Below the pieces are notes generated by a model that was not told where the DNA came from, made no database searches, and saw only the letters and a program-made list of their open reading frames with translations. A stretch of DNA of 64,000 bases from the NCBI GenBank assembly GCA_000729835.1, contig JFHB01000132.1, positions 1 to 64,000 of the forward strand. The letters are read 5' to 3'. The stretch comes from Atkinsonella hypoxylon. Taxonomy: Eukaryota; Ascomycota; Sordariomycetes; Hypocreales; Clavicipitaceae. How positions within the stretch are numbered: position 1 is the stretch's first letter; the number at the start of each line of letters is the position of its first letter. Shown here piece after piece: positions 24,633 to 37,000 of this stretch. The translations under genes were made by a program, and so were the position numbers.

Positions 24633-27600
24633 GGTGTAGATGTTTGGAGTTGGTGACCGTCGTGTGTAAAGAGATTAGATAAGCTGTTTGCAGCATAGAT
24701 TTCGGAAAAGAAAAAATGTCTCTATGGCAATATTCTACCAAGGACTGCTATATACTTGCCCCGTGCAGCTTCAAGCTATGACATCATGTTTCATGATATG
24801 CCGTCAATGGCGGCCAGCAGCGTTTGGTTTTTGTGGATTTCGTCAACACCAAAGCGAATAACCGCGGCTAAACATTACATCATTCTCAATAAAGGCAAGA
24901 AGGCATGCATCCACATTGTGTCAAAGTAGGGGTGACCAGAGCAGGAACACGGCAAGGTGCCGATCTGTTGATGTAATGCAGCGATGGCGATGACGATTCC
25001 GGCTGCGCATGGATTGGACAGCCACTGAAAAGAGCTGGACTGACGGACTTGACCAGACGGATTTCGCCTTCTTCCACCCAGTTGAGGAGCTTCCTAATAT
25101 ATATACTAGCTCTTAAATATATACAGTATGCATATATGAATTCTGACATAATTTTGCAAGCTGGCATTTTTAATGAATTTCATGTTCAGAAGCCCGGCTA
25201 TTGGCGGTGGCGGTTCAACATAGACTTGTACGCAATGCAACTGTCGCGGGGCAGAATGTCCGGCAAGTGTGGTTCTAATGAACCAGACGTAATTAGAGCA
25301 TCCTCATCGCAATACCACCCACCATGGACGAGAGTAAAAAGAACAAAAGTCTATTCTTCCGCACATGACATAATAATGTTGAACCAAGGCCCGATGTCTA
25401 TAAATTTCGCCTTCACTGTATGGGGCATTATTGTTGAAGCTTGTTGCATTTCGATGCGTGGATGCTGTACTCATGATGTTGTTAAAGAATCCATGGCATC
25501 ATGGGCATCTTAGGAGTCAAGCCGCTGTTGTAAGGCCGAGTTTTGTTTGCGAATGTTGGCTAAAATAAACGTTAAAATTCTTCCTGTCTTATCTCATAAT
25601 ATGTAGTAAGCTGCAAGGCGTGAAACATGTTGCAGATTAGACATAACTTAACGATTCTGAGCATGCTTATCCGAACACAGCAGAGTCAGTCACAGAAATC
25701 AAAAACTGCGGCTGCGGCTGCGGCTACTCTGCTTTGACCCAAGGAAAATATTGAAAATAAAGAGGTTGACGCAAAGTATTAAGGGTGGTGATATGGGCAG
25801 ATGTGGCCAAAAAGTCATGCGGAAAGAATTTTTCGGCAGTTTTTGACGGCGTCAAGCCTTTGTGCAGGCACGGCAATCAAGACATGTCCTGCCACTGCTA
25901 CGGCATTGGCACTTGACGAACCACAGTGCGTCCACGGAGCTCTACGCCAAAGCTGGGCTACTGAGGAACGGCATCATCGTGTGGCGAACAGCAAGACTAG
26001 ACCGGCATCTAAACGATGCGCCCTGACAGCCCTCTCGCCGTCCTCACGCAAAGTTGCCGTAGGTGTCAACCGGTCTGGTCAACCGGTCTGGTCAGCTGTG
26101 CAGTCGCACACCAACCTACTAGTGCGCGTGACCGAGGCAACAGCCCTGCTAAGCCTCATGATACTGGCAGCAAGGCAGAATCAAATGGGTGGACGGATGC
26201 AGAGCTGACGTACAAAAAAAAAAAAAAAAAAAAAAAAACGAAAACGAAGACGCGGTATAAGATGTCCTCATCGCCATGAGTGCCAGATGTCTACCGCTAC
26301 TACATAGTTGTGCGGACAGAAAACAGAAAACAGAAAACGAACAGCAAGCAAGCAACAGCCCTCATCGAGACAACCATTACAGGCGCGTTTTGAGAGGCGA
26401 AGTCAGCTTGATTGACAGCGACATTGAACGCTACGGATCTGCCCACCAAGCCAGCCAAGATGGGACGCCTTGTTTACCGCGACGGCAAATATCACAACGC
26501 CCCGTACGATGCCCGGAAAAGAGAGCACAGCAGCATCCTCAGCAGAACGCATCAGATGTGGGATTATGTCTTGTACGGTATAGGGAATATCTACTACAAA
26601 GTCCGCCGTGGTTCAAACGCTCGGCCATGACACCGCCGTCGCCAAGTGTGATCGCTCGCCTCGCCCTTGCTGCAACGAATTTCGTACCTTGAATGCTCGT
26701 CGATCAAAAGACCTGGGATAACGGGCTGAAAGCACCTTACTCAAACCACCATGTGCACTTTGTACCGACCCGGGTTAGGTTAGGGCCCAATCATATCATA
26801 GCTGCACGTCTGAACCCCCCACCGAGTCCAAGGGAGCCAAGGGGTGGTCAATTTGTTATGAATCTGACCACTCCGTTGTTGGTGCTTGAGACAGGGAGGG
26901 TCGAATGAGATTGACTCCCGCGTGGGGCTACGTGGGCTTCTTACCAAAGGCCAAAGGCAAAGGGAAAAGGGGCACGTTTACGGAGTACGGAGTACGGAGT
27001 AAGGTTTTGGGTTTTGGGATTTTGGCACCATCAGACCGTCTGAGACATCTTGCTGAATTAGCAGCCAGGCTCTCTTCCCTCCCGAACAGCTCCTCATACA
27101 ATCCAATAGTAATCAACGCCTCAAATTCAAGCATTATGTCACGTATTATTTTCTCAAAATAGTTTGAATAGCCAGTTCGTTGTATTGCTATGCTAGTCTT
27201 GTTATTCTCAAGGTGCTGAATCGGCCACGAATTCTTACACTCGCGTACACATAGTCGTCCCCTCGAGCTCCCGAGGAAAAAAAGGTTGGTATGAAGAAGT
27301 GTCACATGGTCTATGAGCTGTAGAGCTGCAGGTGGCCAAGACCTTAGCCTGTAGCGCCATAAATCGATTGCCAAGGACGACGCGTAATCTGCGCTGGTTT
27401 GGATGTCCTAGAAGTGAGCTAGTTGTTGTTGCGCCATAATAGTCTAACTTGCAAGATTTATTAAAGCACTTGAGGGCACAGTGGGATCAATTGATATCCC
27501 GCTCAGATGTCCGTATAGACGCTGATATAACTATCATTGATCGCTTTCGGACTGCAATGCTAGAGGCCTAACTATTATTTTATTAGTTAGTGCCCGTAGA

Positions 27601-28911
27601 ACGAATCGTCATTGCCCACTGCCCTGGAACGGATTAGCATCCAGGTGGACCCGCTATGCCGTCATTTGTGGGCAACTTATATGAAGACTGGACCTAACAG
27701 CCACAGCGGAGCACGTGGTTGCGGCCACGAGGCCATGAGATTGGACATTCCAGCGCGAGGCAGGACACTGTGTTCACTGAACGGATTGCCAGACACTTAC
27801 TGTACATGTACTCCGCAGAAGCATCAGAGATGTAAATAGATGACTGGATAGAGGTGCTGGGCTTGCTGCATTGAGCGGTCGCGGGCAGCAATCGAGTCTT
27901 CAAGCAGAAACAGAAACAGCCCGAAAATGACATTGCCATCTGTTTTTGGTGTGCAGGCGCAATATCAGGAAGGCCCCACCCATGCTGTTAAGCTTGTTCT
28001 CGGTGGCGGGCGGATGACACGCTAAATACATTCTAAAAACATTCCGAGGACAATGGCTGCGTCAAAGGGAACACCCAGACCAAGCGTTACGGATACGGTT
28101 ATGGCTATTATGCACCAGACAACAATTCCCATGTGTACCATGGACAAAGAAGGTCGACGGCTCTGTGTCCTATGAAGAAAAATAAGCCACCATATGGTGA
28201 TGATTGTCCTTTTTGGCGCAATGCCCTTGTCCGCTGTGATTGTAACAAGACAAGACATGTCAATACTAATAAGAAGCGAAGAGCCTGATTACAGGATCAA
28301 GCTGCTTGGCCCGTCGCGGCTGATTGGACGTGCCCTGGCCGCTGCACCTGGCCGCTGCACCTTGCTCAGGAGGGAGTTGTGGGCCCAATAGGCTACAGGT
28401 TCTGAATATTCCCTGACAACCTTGCTAACACGCATTGACAAATGACCGCCAATTTCACTGCTTCTCCATTGATCGTTACCTACCTAACCTACCTAGGTAG
28501 GTAGGCAAACACAATGGGTCCACTGCCACTTTTTCCCTTGGTCCACCTTGTTATGGTGTACCCCTCTGCCCTTCTTGAACCTAGCTGGATAGACAAAACC
28601 GCACTCCTTTCCTGATGAGGGACCCGGTTTTGGACCATGATTTCCCTCCTGCCATCTCAGTTTATTATTTCTTTCTATACCCATCTAAATATTTCAAGCC
28701 ATAGAGGTTGGCTGCCTCGTTTGTTAAGCCGTTTCTGACACTCATTTAGTCTCACCGTTAAGAATTATCAAATTTGAACCAATTTTCTCGACGCTCTCTA
28801 ACTCCAAAATATCGATTTTTTTTTTTCTTTAGCAATTTCCTATCATCAATCAATAGCAAGAACGAAACACACAAGTCATCTTTTTGTCCGCAGCATCTGC
28901 TTTCTGTCACC
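24633..28911. other. Gene-poor 4.3-kb stretch
   Basis: No gene is firmly supported. AT-rich patches occur near 25090-25160 and 27420-27600, with a TACGGAGTACGGAGTA repeat near 26980, an A-run at 26214 and ACCTACCTAGGTAGG near 28486. A weak short frame at 26460-26630 is listed separately. The last few hundred bases, pyrimidine-rich from about 28740, are the likely promoter and 5' UTR of the GH72 gene. Confidence 0.5.
26460..26630 (+). CDS. Possible small ORF, unknown
   Basis: A 56-codon frame from ATG at 26460 starts MGRLVYRDGKYHN and is rich in Tyr, Arg and Lys. Its composition looks more protein-like than neighbouring frames, but there is no motif, splice partner or recognisable family. It could be a remnant exon or chance. 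Confidence 0.15.
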   Translation: MGRLVYRDGKYHNAPYDARKREHSSILSRTHQMWDYVLYGIGNIYYKVRRGSNARP

Positions 28912-30706
28912 ATGGGGCCCTCTCAGCTTACAATGGCAGTCCTTGCCTTGGCAGGGAGCGCCCTTGCGGCTGATCTCCAACCCATTGAGGTCAAGGTACG
29001 GACCATTGCCTTCCAACGAAACGAAACGTCTACTGGACGAAAAAAAAGCAATAAAAAAAAACCCCATTTCTAACGAGCCTGTGTGCTGCCATGTAGGGAT
29101 CCAAGTTCTTCTACAAGAATGGAACTCAGTTCTACATGAAGGGTGTTGCATACCAGAGGGAAGTTGGAACTGCTGGTGGTACTATCGGAAAGCACTACAT
29201 CGATCCTCTCGCTGACGAGAAGGCTTGCAAGCGTGATGTTCCTCTACTGCAGGAGCTCGGAACCAACGTCATACGTACCTATGCCATTGATCCCAAGGCA
29301 GACCACACCGCCTGCATTAAGCTCCTGCAGGACGCCGGCATTTACATCGTCTCCGATCTTAGTGAGCCTGACACATCCATCAATCGTGACAACCCTGAGT
29401 GGAACACCAAGCTGTTCGCTCGCTACACCGCTGTCGTTGACGAGCTCTCAAAGTACTCCAACGTCATCGGCTTCTTTGCTGGAAACGAGGTCTCCAACGC
29501 TAAGAACAACACACAAGCCTCTGCCTTTGTCAAGGCCGCCGTTCGTGATACTAAGGCCTATATTAAGAACAACAAGAAAATTACCCGCTGGTTGGGTGTC
29601 GGTTATGCCGCCAACGATGATAAAGATATCCGTGCCCAAATCGCGGCTTACTTCAACTGCGGCAAAGTCGAGGAATCCATTGATTTTTGGGGCTACAACA
29701 TCTACTCGTGGTGCGGTGAGAGCACCATGCAGAAATCTGGTTATGATGAGCAGGTCAAGTTTTTCTCGCAGTATTCAGTTCCCGTTTTCTTCGCCGAATA
29801 CGGGTGCAACAACAATGGCGCCGCTGCCCGTATCTGGCAGGAAACTGGTGCCCTATATTCCGACGAAATGACCGGTGTTTTCAGCGGTGGTTTTGCTTAC
29901 ATGTACTACCAAGAAGCCAACGACTATGGTAAGTTTAGAATCATGCTCCTCGCAGTGAAGTGGAAGCCTTGGGGGTAGAGTAGCTCAGCCACTAATCCTC
30001 TTGCTGTACAGGTCTGGTCAAGGTTAGCGACGACAGGGTAACCAAGCTCAAGGACTTTGATGCCCTCAAGAAGGAGGTTACCAAGGCTGAGCCCAAAGCT
30101 GTCAACATGGCCGACTACAAGCCTACAGGCAAGATGAGTGATTGCCCCAAGTTGACCGACAATTGGCGAGCCAACAGCGCCCTCCCTCCTACCCCTGACC
30201 AGCAGCTCTGCGACTGCATGGCCAAGTCCCGAGCTTGCGTTCCCAAGTCTGACCTCTCACCAAAGAAGTTTGGCGAAATCTTCTCTTACATCTGCACCAA
30301 GTCCCCTGAGTCTTGCGCAGGAATTCTCGGCAACGCCACCACCGGTATCTACGGTGCCTACAGCATGTGCGACGACAAGTCCAAGCTCACCTACGTCCTT
30401 GACCACTACTATAACAAGCAGAACAAGGCCAGCACTGCCTGTGACTTTGATGGATCTGCTCAGACTGCTTCTGGAAGCGCCGATTCTTCTTGCTCTGCTC
30501 CTCTCGCCTCTGCCAGCGACATCAACCAGAAGATCGCTACTGCCACGAGCCCTGTTGAAGGAGGCGCTGCCAAGGCTACCGGCACTGGCGACAGTTTTGC
30601 TGTTCGGGGAGCACCTGTAGCTCGCCTCTTCTCCGTCGGCGACTTTGCTGTTGCTCTGTATTTGCTTGTTGCTGTGGGCGTTGGTGCCGGCATGGTGATC
30701 TTGTAA
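28912..30706 (+). CDS. GPI-anchored beta-1,3-glucanosyltransferase (GH72, Gel/Gas type)
   Basis: Exons 28912-28995, 29097-29928 and 30012-30706 give 536 aa. The signal peptide is MGPSQLTMAVLALAGSALAA. The GH72 catalytic domain spans about 24-310, with acid/base Glu159 in FFAGNEVS and nucleophile Glu262 in FFAEYGCN, close to the positions known in Gas/Gel enzymes. A cysteine-rich CBM43/X8 module (about 348-440; SDCP, LCDCMA, CSxxD-like spacing) is followed by a Ser/Ala/Gly-rich linker and a hydrophobic tail ending GVGAGMVIL, a GPI-anchor signal. The enzyme cleaves and re-joins beta-1,3-glucan chains at the outer plasma membrane or wall, elongating the wall polymer. The CBM43 module places it with Gas1/Gel4-type members rather than the short Gel1 type. 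Introns are 101 and 83 nt. The start follows a good fungal context (CACCATGG). Confidence 0.94.
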
Positions 30707-31448
30707 ATTAGCGTGTGATATATAACTAGGTAGGCAACTTGGAGGAACGGAATGTATTTGACGTGTGTACGCATGCACGCCATGGTTTAGGGCTGGGGCC
30801 TTTCGCTGTCATCAAGACTATTTTTGTACTGAGCATGGTTGGTGTTATGTCATTCGCGGCAGAATGAAAGTGATAGCCACACGTTTTCATAATGCTACTT
30901 CAAGTTGTGATACCCTCTGATGAGGCTGCTTCGGCAAATTATGATGCTGGGTTACATCTTTTATTCTATGAATCTTTTATTCTATGAGGCCTCACATTTG
31001 ATGCTTGCGAGCTAAACTGTTGAATTTGAAAATTGCCTACCCACAATCGATGAATCTGATTACCTGCTTGCAACACTGACACCGCGAACTGCCATTTTTA
31101 TCCCTTATCAGTGCTATCATGCACGAGGTTTCTAGTGTTGCAGGCACGATCTGCGAATCGGTGGTGTTATGTTCGAAAACGCCGGATGGCTGCGTGGAAA
31201 GCACCATATGACGTCAACTTTTAACTTTTGCGCCACCAGCTTCGCGCAAAGCTTAATATTTTGTTTACCTCTCTTGTTAAAGCATTTTAGAACAAAAAGC
31301 AATTCTTTTTTACAAACTTGTTTTTCTCTATTTTTTTTTTCTATCAATATAAAATCATAGGAACTTTTTGTTCTCGACGACCTTGGCTAGGAAAAAAAAA
31401 TCCCTTTCACCTAACCTTCTCTCTCTTTCTCTCCGCGGCGAGACGATA
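30707..31448. other. Intergenic, GH72 3' end and PAP2 promoter
   Basis: About 740 nt with no gene. An exact direct repeat TTTTATTCTATGA occurs at about 30959 and 30975. Pyrimidine-rich sequence near 31400-31435 fits a fungal transcription start region. Confidence 0.5.
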
Positions 31449-31472
31449 ATGGCCGAAAAGAACAGTACGTAG
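31449..31472 (+). promoter_or_regulatory. Seven-codon upstream ORF before the PAP2 gene
   Basis: ATG at 31449 opens MAEKNST and stops at TAG 31470-31472, 18 nt before the PAP2 ATG at 31491. Joining it to the main frame by splicing at the nearby GTACGT would break the frame, so it reads as a true uORF. Whether it lies on the mRNA is inferred. Confidence 0.45.
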
Positions 31473-31490
31473 GAGGAAAATCATAAAGAC

Positions 31491-32698
31491 ATGTCGTCTA
31501 TATCACAGACCGAGTCGCCAAACTTGGCGAGAACTGGGCGAACCCCCTTTGTTCGCGAACTGAGAGCATTTGCGGCAGAGTGGGCGCGGTTGAATGGGCT
31601 GGATGTGCTTATGATATTGGTCATAGGCGGTATTAGCCTTGGTGTAGGTTGTCTCCAGGAGCGACGACACAATTAGATTGACAGTTTTGGATTCCTGGTG
31701 GCTAACTGATGGTTTGAAAAATGTAGGTCTACTACGCCCCCATCTATGTCGTTCGAACATTTCCCATCACCTTCAATGCCTCTGGCGACATCATTTACCC
31801 AGAATGGGCGTATCCCTATCGTGGTTGGATTCTGCCTTCGTGGCTGGCGGGTCTGATTTCGATCGCCGGGCCAATCTTGGTCTATATTTTGGCACAGATT
31901 CGAGTCAAGTCCGCGTGGGACGCCAGCAATGCCATCATGGGTACTGTATGGGCCTTGTCTCTGGGTTCGCTGTTTCAGGTCACCATCAAGCAGCTCATTG
32001 GAGGATTTCGACCCTACTTTCTGGACGTGTGTATGCCGGATATTTCACTTGCAAAGACGCACAACAAGACGGGGCTCAACGGCGTCGGGTTCCAGCACGT
32101 CATGTACACGACGGAGATTTGTACGCAGCCTAGCCAGTCCTCGCTCAAAAACGCCGTCACGTCGTTCCCTAGCGGACACTCTACCGCCGCGTTTGCGGGC
32201 TTCATCTTCCTGTTTCTGTGGCTGAATGCCAAGTTGAAAGTGTGGGCGGATCACAGGCCGGCTTTTTGGAAACTGGCTTTGACTATGACGCCGCTGCTTT
32301 TCGCCGTCATGATTGCTTGTTCTTTGACTATCGACGCGGCTCATAATTGGTATGACATCGTGGGTGGATCCATTATTGGTACGGTTACGGCCGTGGCCTC
32401 ATACAGGTCATCCTATGCTGCTGTTTTGGATTGGAGATTCAACCATTTGCCTCTACAGGAGAAGGAATCGTTTGATTACGACTCTGAGGAAGGACTCGAT
32501 ATTCCGTCACAGACTTTTACGCGCAGCGCGGGGTGGGGAATAGGCAGGCGATGGCTGGATGAGCAGAACGCGAGTGTAGGGAGCCGTGCTTTCTTTGCAC
32601 ATCGTCCGGGCAGATTACAAACTGGAGGAGTGGGCGAGACTGATATTGGGGGCAGTCGTCCGAAACGGCGTCCGGTTGTTGGGGAGGAAGCTGTTTGA
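31491..32698 (+). CDS. PAP2-family lipid phosphate phosphatase, altered motif
   Basis: Exons 31491-31643 and 31727-32698 (phase 0 join, ISLG-VYYAP) give 374 aa. About six hydrophobic segments fit the lipid phosphate phosphatase (DPP1/LPP1) fold. Motif 1 is KQLIGGFRP and motif 2 is PSGHS, both intact. Motif 3, normally SRx5Hx3D, reads SLTIDAAHNWYD here: the catalytic His and Asp remain but the Arg is Leu. A hydrophilic C-terminal tail (about 310-374) is cytosolic. Family members remove phosphate from phosphatidic acid or diacylglycerol pyrophosphate in ER, Golgi or vacuole membranes. The Arg helps bind the phosphate, so substrate or activity may differ. It may belong to a fungal subfamily that shares this change. 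It lies 785 nt downstream of the GH72 gene on the same strand. Confidence 0.88.
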
Positions 32699-33357
32699 GT
32701 GTCGATGGAAGGATTTGGAGTGCTTCACGCTGTGACCTCTAGAAGACGCCCTCTTGAGCTTAGCAGTTAAGCGTCAATGTTGTCTATTATACAACTGTCC
32801 TACTCTGTAGTTTTGTCTGTTACCCAAGATGCCCTAACTCGGGATTGGCATACAGGCCCCTCGATGAGCCTTGAAGCAATATACATTAATGATTCGCGGC
32901 CACGGCCTCCTCTCTCTTACCTCTCTTACCTCTCTCTTTGATAATCTTGGCCCAACAGGTGTGTCCACTGAGCTCTTGATCAAGCTGTACGTCTCAAACA
33001 CCGACAAGTCGATACCCGCGAGGCCCAGAATGTCCACTACCCGCGGCACAAACATGCCATTACGTAAAGCTTGTCGCCCACCAGGTACGCCGTCTTCTGC
33101 CTCTCTAGTGTGCGTCGATGACACCCGTCAGCTTCACCTCGTTGGCGGATCGCTCCGCGCAGTGCTGGGGGAATTTCCCGCTGGTGGCGCGAGAAGCAGA
33201 TGAATTGGCTGAGGTAGACTTTTGAAGAGCTGTTGCATCGCCGGGTATGGTAGCTTTTGGGTTTTCACCGCAGTTGTGTTCGCGCCACCCGGGCTTTTTT
33301 TTTTTTTTTCCTGACATTCGGACAATCCGGTGGATGACATGAACCGATCCGGACATA
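32699..33357. other. Intergenic between PAP2 gene and MITE-like element
   Basis: About 660 nt without a supported gene. It contains a T-run at 33296. Frames on both strands are short and repetitive. Confidence 0.5.
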
Positions 33358-33638
33358 CAGTAGCACCCTTGAATTATTTTGCAAATCTACTTGCAGGGGT
33401 AGTTTAAGCCAATTAGATATCAGCTTAAAAACTAGCAAGATCTAGAGTGGAGAAAATAGAGACTTTTTATCTTAGCGGTAAATTATATTAAAAAATAAGT
33501 CTCTATTGCGCATTCTCCTGTACCCCTCTAACAGCAGTAGCCACGCGGTCTCCCTACGCTAATTACGGCTGTTAGTTAACTAGCGAGTACATAGAAATGG
33601 GGCAAGTATCTTTGCAAAATAAAGCAAGGGTTGGAGTG
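33358..33638. mobile_element. MITE-like inverted-repeat element, copy 1
   Basis: A 281-bp element has imperfect terminal inverted repeats of about 45 bp. The left end carries CCCTTGAATTATTTTGCAAA; the right end, reverse complemented, carries CCCTTGCTTTATTTTGCAAA. TA dinucleotides flank both ends (33356-33357 and 33639-33640), as expected for Tc1/mariner-type target duplication. An inner inverted repeat (AATAGAGACTT near 33456; AAGTCTCTATT near 33497) adds a nested hairpin. There is no coding capacity. A shorter relative lies at 63186-63349. It ends about 420 bp before the ABC transporter start. Confidence 0.8.
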
Positions 33639-34058
33639 TACTAATTTAAAGCCGCATAGAGGAACTAGCTTTTATACATCCGGTTCCTAAAACGGCAACG
33701 GGTATCTGGTATCCGACAAACCCGGTCAAATATTCCAAATACTACGGGTACCTGCGGGTGCCTAACTTTAACACCTCAACAGTTTCGATGTGGGCGCTGG
33801 AAAGTAGGCGTCATAGATACATAATACTATGTGATTCCTCGATACTAACGCGATTCGGACTTTTGCAGTTGTCCGAGCTGCGCCCTGAGAACGTTAATAT
33901 CACTTTGTACAAAAGGGGAGCTATGAGGTTCCAGGTTTGGTGGACGAGAGATGCCGCATTTAAGAAAGGGCAGAGATTTGCGAGTGTAAGGGAGTGTAAT
34001 CCTTGTGAACAACAACTGTGGGTTTTTCTTGATCGACCCAGGGTCCAATTGAATATCC
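33639..34058. other. Promoter region of the PDR transporter
   Basis: About 420 nt between the MITE-like element and the transporter ATG. It contains the pair GGTATCTGGTATCCG and GGGTACCTGCGGGTGCC, but I could not match it to a known regulatory site. There is no gene. Confidence 0.4.
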
Positions 34059-37000
34059 ATGGCCGCTATCGACAAGGGTGATTCCTCAACGAGGCAACAG
34101 CCTCTGCCTGACACTGCACATTCCGCAGCTGTTTCGTCCAATGACACGCCAACCAATACGCGCAGCAGCCCAAATAGTCACCATGACTTGGACACAACGG
34201 CTCCGAATGGCCAGCCCTCCACCTCATCGCCTGCCAGTCCATCGTCTTCGGGCACCGGCATAGAACCGTCAACTCGCGAACCTTTGACGCGCAAGCGAAC
34301 TACATACACTGAAGATGATATCTTCCGCGTGCTGTCTCGTAGGAGGACCTCTGGTGCCGACCAAACACATGAAGATGACGTCGAAGAATCGCAAGAAATC
34401 GAACGGCTCATGTCCAAAATGTTCGGCAAAAGACGCCAGGAAAAAAGTCAGGAGGAACGAAACAGACACAGCGGGGTCATATTCCGCAACCTCACTGTCA
34501 AGGGCGTCGGACTGGGTGCCGGTCTGCAACCGACTGTCGGCGATGTCTTTCTCTCGTTGCCACGAACGCTTGCCAATCTCTTCAGGAATTTCTCCCGGGC
34601 CAGAAGCAGCGGCGGTGCATCGGCTGTCAAGGCTGCAGCTGCTAGGCCGCCCGTCCGAGAACTCCTCAGCGACTTCAACGGATGTGTGCGACCAGGCGAG
34701 CTTCTCCTGGTTCTCGGCCGTCCGGGCTCAGGATGTTCGACTTTTCTCAAGTCCTTTTGTAACCAGAGATCTGGGTTCGTCGCGGTCGATGGCGATGTGA
34801 CATATGGAGGAGCCTCTGCCGATGAGATGGCCGCGAGGTTCCGCGGCGAGATCATTTATAACCCTGAAGATGACTTGCACTACGCCACCTTGTCCGTCAA
34901 GAAGACGCTCTCCTTTGCTCTGCAAATGAGAACGCCCGGGAAAGAATCACGCCTTGAAGGAGAATCGCGTCAAGACTACGTAAGAGAGTTCCTGCGCGTC
35001 GCCACAAAATTATTCTGGATCGAACACACGCTCGGCACCAAGGTTGGCAACGAGTTCATCCGTGGTGTTTCAGGCGGCGAGCGCAAGCGAGTGAGTATCG
35101 CCGAGGCCATGATCGCTCGAGCCTCCGTTCAGGGATGGGACAACTCCAGCAAGGGCTTGGATGCAAGCACTGCCCTCGAATACGTTCGGTCCATTCGAGC
35201 AATGACCAACATGGCCGATGTGTCGACCGCGGTCTCTCTGTACCAGGCCGGCGAATCACTGTATGAGCTCGCAGATAAGGTTCTGCTCATCGATGAGGGG
35301 AAGTGCCTCTACTTCGGCCCCTCCGAGAAGGCAAAGCAGTATTTCCAGAACCTTGGCTTCGATTGTCGCGAGCGCTGGACGACTCCTGATTTCCTCACTT
35401 CCGTCACGGACGAGCATGAGCGCAACGTCCGCCGCGGGTGGGAGGAGCGCATTCCCAGGTCGGCCCAGGAGTTTGCAGATCACTACAGAAAGAGCGACAT
35501 CTGCAAGGAGACTCTTTCCGACATGGACGACTTCGAGAACTCTTTGAAGAAGCGCATAGAGGAGAGACGGGAGCACGAGTCGGACAAGACAGAAACCAAG
35601 AACTATACTCTTCCCTTCCACAAACAAGTCATTGCTTGTACTCACCGCCAATTCCTGGTCATGACCGGTGACAAGGCCTCGCTATTCGGGAAATGGGGAG
35701 GGCTCCTTTTCCAGGGCTTGATCGTGGGCAGTCTCTTCTTCAACCTTCAGGAGACGGCTGCCGGGGCCTTTCCCCGAGGAGGAACATTGTTCTTCCTCCT
35801 CTTGTTTAATGCTCTTTTGGCGCTGGCCGAACAGACTGCTGCGTTTGCAGCCAAGCCCATTCTGCTCAAGCACAAGTCGTTCTCCTTCTATCGCCCAGCG
35901 GCTTTCGCCATTGCCCAGACCGTATGCGATGTGCCGATGGTATTCATCCAAGTTTTTCTTTTCAACGTCATCATATACTTCATGGCCAACTTATCTAGAA
36001 CGGCATCGCAGTTCTTCATCTGTACACTTGTTCTATGGCTCGTCACTATGGCCACGTATGCTTTCTTTCGTACCATTTCGGCGTGGTGCAAGACTCTGGA
36101 CTCGGCGACGCGGTTTACTGGGCTTTCTGTCCAAATCCTCGTTGTGTACACCGGGTATCTGATTCCTCCCGAATCGATGCATCCGTGGTTTAGTTGGCTA
36201 CGGCGGATCAACTGGATACAGTACGGATTTGAGTGTCTCATCGCCAACGAGTTTGATGGCCTAGATCTGCAGTGCGTGCCCCCGTATCTTGTTCCCCAAG
36301 GTCCGCAAGCATCACCGCAGTATCAGTCATGCGCATTGAAGGGCAGCGAGCTTGGTCGTACGTCGGTCTTGGGAAGCCAGTATATCGAGGCTTCCTTCAC
36401 ATATTCCCGCTCCCATCTGTGGCGAAACTTCGGCTTCCTCTGGGCGTTCTTCCTGTTTTTCGTCTTCCTCACTGCTTTGGGGATGGAAATGATGAAGCCT
36501 AATGCTGGTGGCGGTGCCATCACCGTCTTCAAACGAGGACAAGTACCTAGGAGATTGGAAAAGACGATTGAAACGGGTGGACAGAAGCAATCCGCTGACG
36601 AGGAATCGGGACTAACCTCTCGCGTAACGCCGGGTATGGCAGTAGAGCCGCAGGATGAAAAGGAGACAAACGGCAGCGGCAACGGTAAACGGGATGTGAT
36701 GAAGCAGGTTGCCAAGAATGAGACTGTATTCACCTTTCAAAATATCAACTACACCATTCCTTATGAGAAAGGGGAGAGAAAGTTATTGCAGGATGTACAA
36801 GGATATGTAAGGCCCGGGAAGTTGACGGCCTTGATGGGTGCATCTGGTAAGTTGTTCCATGGAATAGCAACTTCATTCGGCCCGTGTCTGTCAAGAGGAC
36901 TAACTCATAAAACTTTCATCAAGGTGCCGGCAAAACGACGCTTCTCAATGCCCTAGCCCAACGTCTCACGTTCGGCACCATAACGGGAGACTTCCTCGTC

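Noticed and set aside
28022..28258. 78-codon minus-strand frame with hydrophobic segments
   Set aside because: Two hydrophobic runs but no family, splice partner or conserved motif; short frames of this kind are expected by chance.
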